From NCBI GenBank assembly GCA_024305745.1, contig JAHRBS010000013.1, positions 1,798,001-1,862,000 of the forward strand: a stretch of 64,000 nt of DNA, in the 5' to 3' direction. Position numbers and translations under genes: made by a program. Each line of letters opens with the position of its first letter. The stretch's first letter is position 1. The DNA is from Polyporus tsugae (Eukaryota; Basidiomycota; Agaricomycetes; Polyporales; Polyporaceae). Shown here in pieces: positions 33,601 to 43,595 of this stretch. The notes beneath the pieces were generated by a model. That model searched no databases. It was not told the origin of the DNA and saw only the letters and a program-made list of their open reading frames with translations.

Positions 33601-33787
33601 GATAGTGCCAGAGGTTGCCATTCAGTCCTATATGAGAAGAGGGCGTGACCTGCACCAGACGCATGGTCGCACTCTGAATCAGTGACGGGCGAACAGCCGC
33701 AAGCGCGCCGATACCCGCGCCGAGCGCGAGCATGGGACGCCGGCGGATGGTAGCGACGGCGACCGAGCACGTCGCGCGGAGCTTCAT
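30630..33787 (-). CDS. PRD1: M3 zinc metallopeptidase, saccharolysin / thimet-oligopeptidase type
   Basis: A zinc oligopeptidase that degrades short peptides in cytosol and mitochondria. The catalytic block is VVTFFHEMGHVFHGLLSRTK, containing HEMGH with the two zinc His and the catalytic Glu. It is followed by FSRFHGTSVAGDFVEAPSQM and LENWCFEP, where the downstream Glu completes the zinc site; this block matches the Prd1/Thop1 family rather than Oct1. Upstream segments include MRIDVFRAKQAAEENIKQ, DGKRAGLALPEDEREKLMKL and YFPVSKVVPAILDIYQNLLG. The C-terminus ends SDAFIKELFGSQSS at the stop 30630-30632. The Met at 33787 gives an Arg/Ala-rich presequence (MKLRATCSVAVATIRRR). Downstream in-frame Met codons at 33664 and 33547 (MASLKPPQ) could give a cytosolic form. 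The gene has about ten exons. Confidence 0.9.
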
Positions 33788-34149
33788 GGTGGCAGAAGAC
33801 GAGCTGGAAGGAAGACGCGAGCGGGAGGCCCGCTAGACACGCCAGCGAGCGCGACGGGGCACTGCGCGCTACGGGATGCGGGCGGGCGTCTGAGATGAAT
33901 ATTAATAAGTTATTGGAGTCGGACGGAGGAGACCGCTGCTTAGTCAGCGGAGATTGTGGCTGGTGGATGATGATCGAATTGAGCCGACGCTCGGTCCTTG
34001 AACAAGTCGCATCGCCGCCCGAACATCTCAAGACTCTCCTCGTCTCGTCCCTCGTCTCTCGTCCACCTGCGTCCTCGTCCTCCCCCTGCGCCTCCTCTTC
34101 GCCATCACGCGACACTCCCTCAGGCGCACCCGGTAGAAGACTGCGTACC
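33788..34149. promoter_or_regulatory. Divergent promoter region, peptidase / MAP kinase kinase
   Basis: 362 bp between two divergent start codons. The right half (34010-34140) is CT-rich with repeated CTCGTC units, as expected for a 5' UTR or initiator region of the kinase gene. An open frame runs upstream of the kinase ATG without a recognised domain. Confidence 0.5.
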
Positions 34150-35723
34150 ATGGCGACTGTGACCCCCACCCCCGCTGCTGGCCCCGTGCGCAAGAAGCGC
34201 AACTTCAAGGCCCTCCAGCTCGACGTCTCCCAAGCCCCCCCGGAGCCCCAACCCGAGCCGATTCGCGTCGCCCCCGTGCCTGCGGGTGGCGGGAAGAAGA
34301 GGCCCCCTCCCATGAAGCTCGCCGCCCCCAAGGTCCCTGCCAATACTGCGAGCGTCGATCCCGAGAGCAACCTTTTGACCGTAAATGGTCCGAACTCGGC
34401 GCCACCCACGGGCTCTGCGTCTGCCCATCGCAGTACCTACCACACGACCCTCTCAACCACCCTGGCCAACCTCGAGCTCAGCTCAGAGCACAAGTACCAC
34501 GACCTCCGGAATGAGGACCTCAAGGACCTTCACGAGCTCGGCCAGGGCAACGGTGGCAGTGTGAAGAAAGTTGAGCATCTGCCGACCGGAACTATCATGG
34601 CGAAGAAGGTGTGTTTCGTTGCCATCTGCACTAGTCGGCACGAGAGTCGCGAACAATGTCCTCCAGATCGTGTTGATTGACGCGAAACCGTCCGTGCGGA
34701 AACAAATCCTCCGCGAGCTGCAAATCATGCACGACTGTCATTCCGACTACATCATCTCCTTCTACGGCGCGTTCATCTCCGACCCTAACATCTGCATCTG
34801 CATGGAGTTCATGGACAAGGGGTCCCTCGACGGTATCTACAAGAAGATCGGTCCTATTGATATCGATGTTGTGGGCAAAGTAGCGCTCGCCGTCCTCGAA
34901 GGCCTCACGTATCTATACGATGTTCACAGGATTATTCACCGTGGTACGTCTTGGCGGCCTGCATGCTCCCGGTAGCCACCCGTAACGCATCGTACAGACA
35001 TCAAACCCTCAAATATCCTCTTCAACTCCAGAGGAGAGATCAAGATTTGTGACTTCGGTGTTTCTGGGGAGCTCATTAACTCCATTGCGGACACTTTTGT
35101 TGGCACGTCTACCTACATGAGCGTGAGTATCCCGTTACCAGCGCTGCACAGAATCATGGATGCTGAGAAGGATGGGCCTACTTTGCGCAGCCGGAGCGTA
35201 TACAGGGCGCGCAGTATACGGTCAAGTCAGATGTGTGGTCGCTCGGCATTTCGCTCATCGAGCTCGCGCTCGGCCGGTTCCCATTCGCAGAGTCGTCCTC
35301 GGACGACTCGGATCTTTCCGACTTCGAAGGCACTCTTTCACCCAGTCGGCCGCATCCGGCGCTTTCGCTGACGAGGGAGCAAAAGGACAAGAAGAAGAAA
35401 CGTAAGAGTAAAGGCGTCAGTCTCCAGGGTGGAGGAATGACGATGAGCATTCTCGAGCTCCTCCAGCACATTGTGAACGAGCCTGCGCCCCGTCTCGCAC
35501 CCGAGAATCGCTTCCCGAAGGAGGCCGAGGACTTCGTGGATAGCTGCTTGCTCAAGGATCCCGACATGCGGAAGACGCCAAAGGACCTGCTGGTGCGTCT
35601 CATTTTGGCTATTGGTCGCCCCTGTGACACAGGAACCGACGCTATATCTGTCAGAAACACTCATGGATTGAACGCTCGAGGACGGCGACGATCGACCTTG
35701 AGGCATGGGCATCGACGTTCTAG
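34150..35723 (+). CDS. MAP kinase kinase, Ste7/Fuz7 type
   Basis: A dual-specificity kinase of the fungal mating and filamentation cascade. The N-terminus [20 protein letters not shown] then ALQLD contains a basic docking site for a MAP kinase ([11 protein letters not shown]). The kinase domain has the glycine loop [10 protein letters not shown], the ATP-binding Lys in MAKK spliced to [34 protein letters not shown], the catalytic loop [31 protein letters not shown] with S-x3-T activation sites, YMSPERIQG, and [20 protein letters not shown] Pro/Ser and Lys-rich insert (residues near [19 protein letters not shown]) precedes [20 protein letters not shown], as in other MAPKKs. The last exon gives [20 protein letters not shown] and the stop at 35721-35723. 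The first intron is 34609-34666. All catalytic residues are present. Confidence 0.92.
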
Positions 35724-36458
35724 TCGGCCCCGCCGTCATCGCAACCCACGGTGCCGCCACCGCGTGTAGATGTGTACTCCACGCCAGAAGAGGATCCGCG
35801 TCAAAGTCCGATGTTGTACACCATCCAAATATCTCCATCCGTTCAAACTTGCAGCCGCAGTCGCCGCAACATATGTACAAATATATACCCGTCCCCCGTC
35901 CTTGCCATCCTCCATCTCCCATCTCCATCTATCGCAAGTCAATCCATCTTGACGCGCACGGCGAAGCGCGAGACGCCGCCATTGTTGAAACATGTCCCAG
36001 CACGTTCGTTGGCACGGTATACTTACTCACCTCGTCGACCCATACGGCTGATGTACCATAGAAGCAACCAGTTATCGCATAGCTCTCGGCGGCAGGTCAC
36101 CGAGTAACTTGGTGTTCGGACGAGTGCGCAGAGCGCCAGCCACACATACATGATACTTACTGCTGTGCAGCGGTACTCCGAGTCGGAATCGATCCTTAGT
36201 GTCCGGGAATACCTAGAGCGGAGTTTGTATGTATATACATAAGTTATGTCGATTGGTCGAATTGTTGCAGATTGTCTGAAGCATGCTTGCTACAAAGATG
36301 AGTTTCCCTCCCACTTGTCCCGAGGAAGCTTCGCGATCATCGACTGTGCCAGTCTAGAGCTACATGTATTCAGGGTCCGTTCAGGGTTCTGCTGCACATT
36401 TTCATTCATCTATCTGCCGCTCGACTCCGGTCTTGTGCGCACCAGCAATATGCAATGT
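35724..36458. other. Convergent intergenic stretch (MAPKK / RIO1)
   Basis: 3' flanks of two convergent genes. It includes an AT-rich part (TATACATAAGTT near 36230). The plus-strand frame at 36246-36884 is a shadow of the acidic and basic tail of RIO1. No independent gene is seen. Confidence 0.5.
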
Positions 36459-38762
36459 TCACCCGCCTCGTGCGGTCGTCTTGATCCTTCTCTTCTTCTC
36501 GGCCTTCGGTATTTTGTGCTTGCGCTTCTCGCGTGCTTCCTCCTTGGCCGCCTTCTTGCGTTGCTGAGACCGCAGAACCATCAACCCAGAGATTCCGCGT
36601 CTGGATCGCACTCGCACCATCCAGTCGGACGTACCTTCTTCGCTTCCTTGTCCTCGTGTCGGTGCCCCCGGGGCTTCTTGTCCTTGAAACCGTCCGCGTT
36701 CGCGTCATCGTCCTCCGCTTCCCCAGACTCCTCGTCTTCGCTGCCGTCATCCTCCTCGCCCTCGTCCTCTTCTTCCTCTTCCCTGCCCTCCTCGCTACCT
36801 TCCTCGACGTCATCGCCCGCGAACGTGACCACCTTCTTCGGCGTCTTCGCAATAGTAGGGGCAGCCTTCGCGGCGTCGCGCTGATCATCCTCGTCCTTCC
36901 TGCCCTCATTCGGGCCCACGATCCCGATCGTGTCCTTGTAGATGAGCTTCTCGCCCTCCCCGCGGCTCAGCACGCCAACGTCACGTTCCGGGTCGTACAC
37001 CTCGTTCAGCGTCCGCGGGATGTACGACCGCATGAACACCGCGTCGTCGCTCGCCTTTGCCTCCCCGTCCGCGGCCTCGGGCGTATCCATCCACTCGCGC
37101 AGGATGGCGTCCTCGTCTTTGCCTGTGCCCGCATCGTCGTCGTCGTTATATATGCGTTCGCGGGTGACGAACTCGAACGCGCGTCGGAGGCCGACGGTGG
37201 GGACGTTGCGCTTCGAGAAGAAGTCCTCGATGTTGCGCAGGTCCGAGCGGAGGAAGTCGAATGCGTGCGGGTGGTCGTGCTCGACAGACTGCGAGACGTC
37301 GATGATGTGCAGGTGGCCGCGGGGAGACAGCACCTGTTGCCCTCCTGTAGGGGAAGACGCAGCCTGGTCTGGTTCGGCACGGGTATCGGACGGGTGCTCG
37401 TGAGGGGTATCGTCGATGTGGTACAATATGTTGTACTCGGAGAGATCGGCGTGTACGAGCTTGCATTCTGTGAAGATCTTGCGGGTCATGAGCATGAGCT
37501 CGACGTAGAGATCAGGGAATGCAGCTTCTGGGATATCTGCATCCTTCAAACGCGGGGAAGCCCTGAAATAGATGGTTAGAACCGCCGCATTAGGAATGGT
37601 TGAGAACGTACCATCCGTCCTTGTCCCCGACAAATGTCATAACAAGGACATTCTCGCGGACCTCTACAGGTTCGGGGCACCGGATGCCAGCCGTGCGGAG
37701 TCGCTTCAAATTCCGCATCTCTTTCTCTGCCCAGACACGAACCATCTTCCGTGGGTTATGACGACTGTGATTCTTCCCCTCAGCGTCATTTGGTACATCC
37801 TACACAGAGTCATTCCTTACCTGTAACCTCTCCGGAAACGGAACTCCCCCGAAACATAGCGATCCCGATCCTTGAACACAAGGATAGACGTCTTGTATAT
37901 CTTCAGAGCAAGGTGCTTGTAATCCGGTGTGTGTGCGTGGTAAACATTCGCCTGATAGTGAGTGACGTTAGTTTTACGAAAGTACTGTGAGAGATCTCGT
38001 CTGCCGACCTCCTTCCCGGTGCTAACACACCCATTGACCTCGTATATGAGCCCTCGCCCGATCATCTTAAACAGAATGATCCGTGTGCGTGGGTCAAGGA
38101 CTTGTTCGCTGGTCGCCCGATCGCTTTTGTCCTTCATGTTCGCGGTAGCCGAGGGGCCTTTCCGGTTTACACCCACACCCAGGTCATAAGGGATGTCCAG
38201 ATTCCGAAGGCGCGAGGAATATTTCGACAGAGCTTGGAGTTGATTCTCCGTCCTATCCCTTGCATTCTGTTGCTGTTGCTGCTGCGAGGTCTGAGTGCTT
38301 GTCGATTTTGGCGGACGGGGACGGTTCACGGCAGGGAGGGTCGCTACCGCGGCCTTGGAGTTTAGGGCAGAGGCAACACCTTGCGCCGCACCAGTACGGA
38401 CGGCGACGTGCTGCCGTATACGGTTATACTGTTTCGTGAAGTCTGCATGGGCGGTTCGTTCGGCTGGACTGGATGGACGAGGGAGGGTACGCACCTCCTT
38501 CGGCGATTTCCCAGTCCTCGTCCTCGGCGCGGAGCGTCTGGAACGCTTCCGCCTCTAGCATATCCTCCTCCTGCTCGAACTCGTCCGGCTCGCTCTCGTC
38601 GTCTTCCGAGCTCTCCGACGACCACTCTAGCAGTCCATCATCGTCGACGAATGTGTGTCCTTGTCGAAGATCGGATGCAGGTGCGGACTCGTCTCCCGGC
38701 GCGTCGTCGAATTGGCCGTCCTCCGCGATTTCTGGCGTCGCAATTGCAGGCGCAGTAGGCAT
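36459..38762 (-). CDS. RIO1: Atypical protein kinase Rio1
   Basis: A RIO-family ATPase/kinase needed for late 40S ribosome maturation. The acidic N-terminus ([20 protein letters not shown]) leads to a Gln-rich run ([15 protein letters not shown]). The RIO core follows: [14 protein letters not shown] [11 protein letters not shown] spliced to [20 protein letters not shown] (flexible loop with the ATP Lys), [20 protein letters not shown], the catalytic loop [14 protein letters not shown] and the metal-binding [19 protein letters not shown], then [12 protein letters not shown]. The C-terminus is highly acidic ([20 protein letters not shown]), and a last exon gives the basic end [20 protein letters not shown] with the stop at 36459-36461. 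The start is taken at ATG 38762-38760 ([17 protein letters not shown]); an upstream exon ending NPAIQRLLASYS is possible. Confidence 0.93.
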
Positions 38763-39097
38763 GCTGTACGATGCGAGAAGTCGTTGAATGGCTGGATTAG
38801 GAGGGGGAGCTGAAAACCGGTGAGTACGAGGTGATATGAACAGGAGTCGATCACTGGCAAATCTGGAGAAAATGTGAATGCTGTCAGTAATCTAATCTCG
38901 ATCCGACGCTGTTCACCTCAATCTAATCTAATCTACAGCAGCCACCTCGCCGTCTGGTCTTCATGTTGTAACCCTCTTTCAGCCCGCCTCCAATCTCCTC
39001 AGCGCACGAAGTCGGCCAGTCTTTCTCCCAATACCTCCACTACTTCTCATTCAAATCTGCTTCAAGAGATTCGAACCAGGGCTGGAACAACTAGATT
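38763..39097. promoter_or_regulatory. Divergent promoter region (RIO1 / small membrane protein)
   Basis: 335 bp between divergent start codons. A TAATCT-rich stretch (AATCTAATCTAATCTAC) lies at about 38917-38936. No gene or RNA is seen. A tRNA-like GGTTCGAATC B-box match on the minus strand near 39070 was examined and rejected. Confidence 0.5.
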
Positions 39098-39799
39098 ATG
39101 GCTGCTACCATGCGGCAGAGAGTGCCTTTCCGATTCTCCGAGGATGGTGACTCGGATGGACATGTCCTGGACGAGCAAGGTGAGTCCTGGTGTTCTTCCG
39201 TGTTTCACTGCCCCCTCAGACTTCGTCCAGAACAGGAAGAGGTGATAGACCGCTTGCGTCAACAAAACGAGGACTCTCATACCGTTTACTACATGGGCCT
39301 GCAAGTCGTCATTGGCCTCTCGCTGTTGATGTAGGTTCCCTACTCTCTTCTGGTCTGAATGATGCTGACAAAGTGGCGAGCAAGTCATATTACATTCAGC
39401 TCATCGAAGTCATCTCCTCTGGCTCCGCTCTTCCCGAGTTTACCGTCAGAGCCCGTACCTTTCGCCAACGTGCTCCTGCTCCTGCAATTTCTAGTGCATG
39501 GAAACCTCATCATATACTGTCTTCCACCCAAAAATCTTCCGCAACGGACAGTCTCAAACACTTGGCTACTACGTTCCCTGTCTCTCCCATTACCGCTCTC
39601 GCACCCTGTTTCAATCATCCTGCCTATGGTCGCGCCTGTGTACGCCACTCTGCTCGGTCGTGGAAGGGTTGACGTGTTATGGTGGAGTGGGACGGGATTC
39701 CTGACAGGAATCGTCGCGCTGGCGACCAAGTGGATGAAAGATACGGAGAAGGACGTTGAGGAACTGGAGAGGTTGCGTTACAGGGCGCGTGGTGCATGA
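39098..39799 (+). CDS. Small multi-pass membrane protein, unknown function
   Basis: Three exons. Exon 1 gives MAATMRQRVPFRFSEDGDSD then GHVLDEQ. Exon 2, after an intron ending CGTCCAG near 39230, gives EQEEVIDRLRQQNEDSHTVY and a first helix YYMGLQVVIGLSLL. Exon 3 is joined so that LI is followed by HITFSSSKSSPLAPLF and then helices FANVLLLLQFLVHGNLIIY, PVSIILPMVAPVYATLL and WWSGTGFLTGIVALATKW. The C-terminus is a short charged helix (KDTEKDVEELERLRYRARGA). The charged N-terminus, about four helices and the cytosolic tail suggest an endomembrane protein. I do not recognise the family; it looks like a conserved fungal hypothetical. It is divergent from RIO1. Confidence 0.65.
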
Positions 39800-40049
39800 T
39801 TCGACTTTGAATGTATCTGTAGCTCTCAGCATGTTATTCTAGCTATCGACTGTATGCATTGTTGTATTCGTTATATGGATTTATTGTGCTGAGATTGTGC
39901 GACATCAGTACTTGAGCCTGCGGCTGGGGTTGGAAGAGAAGCGCGCGACAACGGAACGCGGTACAACAATAGCCGCCTGTACCGTCGCGTCTCTGCTCGT
40001 TTCTGCCACGTCGCGTTCTGCTTCGTTGACCCAAGGACAAGGCGGGACC

Positions 40050-40668
40050 ATGACTATGCGGCTCGCTGCTCGGATACAGCCCTTCCTTCCCTCCTTGACT
40101 CGTTCCGTCGTGAATAGATCTGCCCAGCATTCAACGCCGCCCGCCCGCGGTGCGTCATCTCTTTTCCTCTGGACACGTCCACGCTGACCTTGGTTCGCTC
40201 TTGCGAAAACAGCCGGCATTAGAACACCGGAGGCCTTCCTCAAGGCAATAGGGCGCTCTTGCGAAACCAAGCTTACCGGTGTTCAGTCGTGGAGTCAACT
40301 ATGGCAGACTAACAGCTTCCAGCTCAAGAAGGCAGGACTCGGCGTGCGGGACCGCAGGTATGTGTCCACTCGTATTTAGTGTCCTACCATGAGGCGGTTT
40401 CTGTGGAATGGTACGGTTACCGGTGTGTTCGCTGTACTGAGTTGGTGATGCGGTGCTTGTCAGGTACATTCTATGGAGCATGGAGAAGTTCCGTCAAGGT
40501 CAGGACCCCGCAGACTTCGCCCATCGGGCTCAGCCAGAGAAGAAAATCCGAGGGTACGTTTCTGACCCCTCACCGCTGAGGCAACACGCGTTCACCAACA
40601 AGATTCCTTCCAGACGTGGACCGGCTGTGCAGAACGGCAAGCGTTTGCGTTCAAGAAGACAGCAATAG
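40050..40668 (+). CDS. FYV4: Mitoribosomal small-subunit protein mS41 (IGR motif, Fyv4-like)
   Basis: A small mitochondrial protein of the Fyv4/mS41 family, a component of the fungal mitoribosomal small subunit. The start ATG at 40050 gives MTMRLAARIQPFLPSLTRSV then VNRSAQHSTPPA, an Arg-rich presequence without acidic residues. The second exon carries the IGR motif: RTPEAFLKAIGRSCETKLTG, SWSQLWQTNSFQLKKAGLGV then RDRR, spliced to YILWSMEKFRQGQDP. The end is basic (NGKRLRSRRQQ) with the stop at 40666-40668. It has four or so exons with short introns. Motif and order fit the family well. Confidence 0.87.
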
Positions 40669-40856
40669 TGACATGCTGCCTGCACTCCGTTAACACTGTG
40701 GGCAACTGTGGGTGGATCCTAGACCAGACTACATCCTGTATGCATATAATTCGCTTCCTTAATCACTGCGCTTTTACTTTCTGCTTCGAATGCCTGGGTT
40801 CCAAACGAGATCTGCTCGTTGCTTGGTGCTGGAGTTTTGCTTTTAACTCCAAAAAG

Positions 40857-40928
40857 CTCCGATACGGGGAATCGAACCCCGAGCTACCGCGTGAAAGGCG
40901 GTAATGTTAGCCGTTACACCATATCGGA
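40857..40928 (-). tRNA. tRNA-Glu (anticodon UUC)
   Basis: The minus strand folds as a 72-nt tRNA: acceptor TCCGATA pairs with TATCGGA, the A box is TGGTGTAACGG, the anticodon arm CCGCC-TTTCACG-CGG carries TTC, and the T arm is CGGGG-TTCGATT-CCCCG. The TTTTT directly after the 3' end (plus-strand AAAAA at 40851-40855) is a Pol III terminator. No intron is present. Confidence 0.95.
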
Positions 40929-41458
40929 TTGGTTTCAACATTCAGAGTTATATGTTGATCTGCATTCATAGACTCTGTATTCCGAACGTTTCGGGATGGC
41001 AGTTGCAAGGGCGCGCGATTTTCATTGTGAACCCTATTCGAAGTGGCCGAGTGGCGTGCTAATCCTATTTAGTACAGGGCGAGGCAACGAGGAGTTCTGG
41101 AGCAGCCAACCAGATGTCAGCGTATGCTGTGTGCCACTGGGCGTGGTCCAAGGTTTGATGTTCACGTTCACCGCTCGCATCGTTGCGACGCGGCGGACAA
41201 AGCGACGTCGACAACAAAGCTTGCAGCTTGGTCCTCCCTCTGGACCACTGATGACGACGACAAAAAGGAAGGCGAGTGGCACTAGAGGCAGAGATCTGCA
41301 GCACGCGATCGACTGCCTTGTTCCAGAACGCAACCCGCTTTGCACGGACCGTCACAATAGCTTTGGTCCTCCCAGTGGCCCTTGCAATGTCCACCTCGCG
41401 AACAGCCGAGGGGTTTCGTTACCGTACAACCTACCTTTGTCCTCCTTCCTCCTCCGCC

Positions 41459-41464
41459 TATAAA
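41459..41464 (+). promoter_or_regulatory. TATA box of the C2H2 regulator gene
   Basis: TATAAA sits about 165 bp upstream of the ATG at 41627, right after a CT-rich run (CCTCCTTCCTCCTCCGCC). Spacing allows a 5' UTR of about 130 nt. Confidence 0.6.
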
Positions 41465-41626
41465 TGCGCCTCTCATCGTGTCCTGTCCCGCCACTTACCA
41501 CCGACCACCGCGCCGCATTGTCCACCCACACACTCGCGCTCACCTCTTCGCACTCGCCTTCGCCGACAACGACCATTACCTACATAGCCACGACATCACG
41601 CTTCGCCATCCGCACCATATACCATA

Positions 41627-42974
41627 ATGCCTTCCGTGCGCCTCGCCCGCAACTCTTCTGCCGTCCTCGACTCCAACTTGCAGTGGCTGGCCGCTGAAGC
41701 ACCTCAGTTCCACACCCAGCCCCGTTCGTCCTACTATGCGTTCACGCAGGACGGCGACGACGACGACGCGAGCGGAACCGACGACGACGCGTCGGGATCC
41801 GATTCGGACGACGACCCCTACCACCCCTACAATATCGACGAGCCCCAGAAGAAGTGGGTTTCCAACGGCCAGTTCGTCTACGACGCGGAGCAGCTGCAGG
41901 AAGGCTTGTAAGTGATCTCATCGCTTTCCGTTCCTTTGTCTTGTATGATCGCTCACCGTGTTCCTTTGTAGCGTCGCGCCGGAACACGGCCACGTGCCCA
42001 CAGACGACGCCCCCTTCGTGCCGAAGGTCGAGGACAAAGACCTCAGTCCCCTCCTCCATCTCGATTTCGCCGTGAACTTCTCCTCGCAGTCCAACCAGTT
42101 CCACCAGCCTTGCGCCCATAACCAGCATGGTTACCCGGAGCTACTTCAGCAGCTGCCGCAAACCGTTTCCCCGCTCGAGATCAGCAAGCCTCTGCCCGCC
42201 ATGGGCGCGTCTCTCTCCGTTCCCACCGCCGCCCCCATCCCCGTCTCCACTCCGAGCACTCACACTCATGCCGCACGCCGTTCTCCGCTCTCCCGCACTG
42301 TGCCCATCAGGTCGTCCGCGCGCACCAAGACGATGAAGCGCGAGCCCTCCGAGGAGCCCGACGCCGAGGGCGACGACGACTTCTTCCTCGAGAGCGACGT
42401 CGACTCCGAAGACGACTACGTCGACTCCGGCGTGAGCCACCGCAAGTCCAAGAAGGCCCGCCGCGGCGCGTCCGGCCAGACGCGCTATCGGAACCGTCTC
42501 TCCTCCTCGCCCTACCCTTCCTCCGCCCGCTCGTCGTCCGCGGGGTCGTACGCGTCCTCCAGCGCCGCATCGGGCAGCACCAGCAGCCGTCCCGGGTCGC
42601 GCAACCGGCAAGTCTTCGATGTGGCCCCGCCGCGCCGTGGTGAGGGGTGGTCCAAGACCGGGGACGAGGCGTGGCAGTGCCGGTGGTGCGACCACGTCCA
42701 GGGCAACAAGCGTGCCCCGGACATGGAGCGGCACATCCTCTCGCACTTCCGCGATCAGCTCCAGACGCAGTGGGTGTGCTGCGGGGTGCCGGCGCAGGAC
42801 GCGGAGGCGTACGGGGTCGACGCGGAGCGCAACCCGTGGGTGTTCAAGGGCCAGCTCATGGTGGGCGGGTGCCACGAGAGCTTTAGCCGCATGGACGCGC
42901 TCAAGCGGCACTGGAACAATTCCAACGTGCAGTGCAACGGGAGCACGATGTACTCGCGCCCGACTGACGAGTGA
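41627..42974 (+). CDS. C2H2 zinc-finger transcription factor, 427 aa
   Basis: Two exons (41627-41907 and 41972-42974) with a 64-bp intron give 427 residues. The N-terminal third is acidic (DGDDDDASGTDDDASGSDSD) with an aromatic motif PYHPYNIDEPQKKWVSNGQF. The middle is Ser/Pro-rich and carries a basic patch (HRKSKKARRGASGQTRYRNR) that could serve in nuclear import. Near residues 325-355 a C2H2 finger reads WQCRWCDHVQGNKRAPDMER followed by HILSH. A second, irregular finger follows: CCGVPAQDAEAYGVDAERNP then WVFKGQLMVGGCHESFSRMD and ALKRHWNNSNVQC. This paired regular and long-looped finger arrangement is familiar from basidiomycete regulators. Target genes are unknown. Confidence 0.85.
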
Positions 42975-43595
42975 ACGCCGCGCGGGGACTTCCTCGACGC
43001 TGATGTCGAAAACGCCTTAGACGACCTGTTACGATCATTGTGAGTCGCATATTGTTCTTCCCCGAGAAAACCAGAGCACTGACCAAATGAGATAGTCTAG
43101 ACTCGGATTCCGTTTTAAAACTCAACCATCGCTAGCCGTATACCCTGTATTACGCGGTCTTTTGTTGTACGCACCTGGGCGACGGCGCAGTCCTGGGCAC
43201 ACGGACATTCGGACGATCGTGTATCATATCCCATCCCATCCTATCCCAATCCCGACCCCCATTCTGTCTTCATATGCATTGACTGTATCGTTTCAAATCC
43301 ATACCATATCACTCTCTTGTAGTCTAATCTTGTTTTGCGACACGGCAATTGTATCCGTTCTCGGTCCTGCGGTCCACTTCATTTCGGCTTGTGCTCGAGC
43401 GCCACATTCAGTAGCACGTTGCACGACGTCGCGGGAACAATTTCGTGGTAAGATCTTCTATATACAGCAGGATCGCCAGGGTCTGAGTACACCTTGTGCT
43501 ACAATAAGCAGGGACGTACAATAGAGATGGCGTCACGAGACGGGGTCTCCGCTCAACAAGACGACGACCAACGAGGTCGGATAATTAGCGGTAGT
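42975..43595. other. Convergent intergenic stretch (C2H2 gene / FHA gene)
   Basis: 3' flanks of two convergent genes. It includes a short CCCATCCCATCCTATCCC repeat near 43230. The open frame at 43162-43524 has no recognised domain. Confidence 0.5.

Larger units (their letters stand above)
40669..41626. other. Intergenic region with tRNA-Glu and the promoter of the C2H2 gene
   Basis: Holds a tRNA gene (40857-40928) and a TATA-containing promoter (41459). The rest has no convincing gene; the plus-strand frame 40996-41463 (155 codons) shows no recognisable domain and is probably spurious. Confidence 0.5.

Noticed and set aside
36459..36560. Suspected frameshift in the RIO1 C-terminus
   Set aside because: On re-reading, the plus-strand sequence CTTCTCGCGTGC keeps the frame; the end reads [20 protein letters not shown] without any shift.
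36533..37579. 348-codon plus-strand frame opposite RIO1
   Set aside because: Mirror of the acidic and catalytic exons of RIO1; Val/Leu/Arg-rich with no domain.
39060..39120. tRNA-like B box (GGTTCGAATC) on the minus strand
   Set aside because: The flanking bases do not form a T stem, anticodon arm or acceptor stem; it lies just upstream of the small membrane-protein gene start.
42141..42911. 256-codon minus-strand frame opposite the C2H2 gene
   Set aside because: Antisense shadow; the plus strand has a clear zinc finger, intron and promoter.
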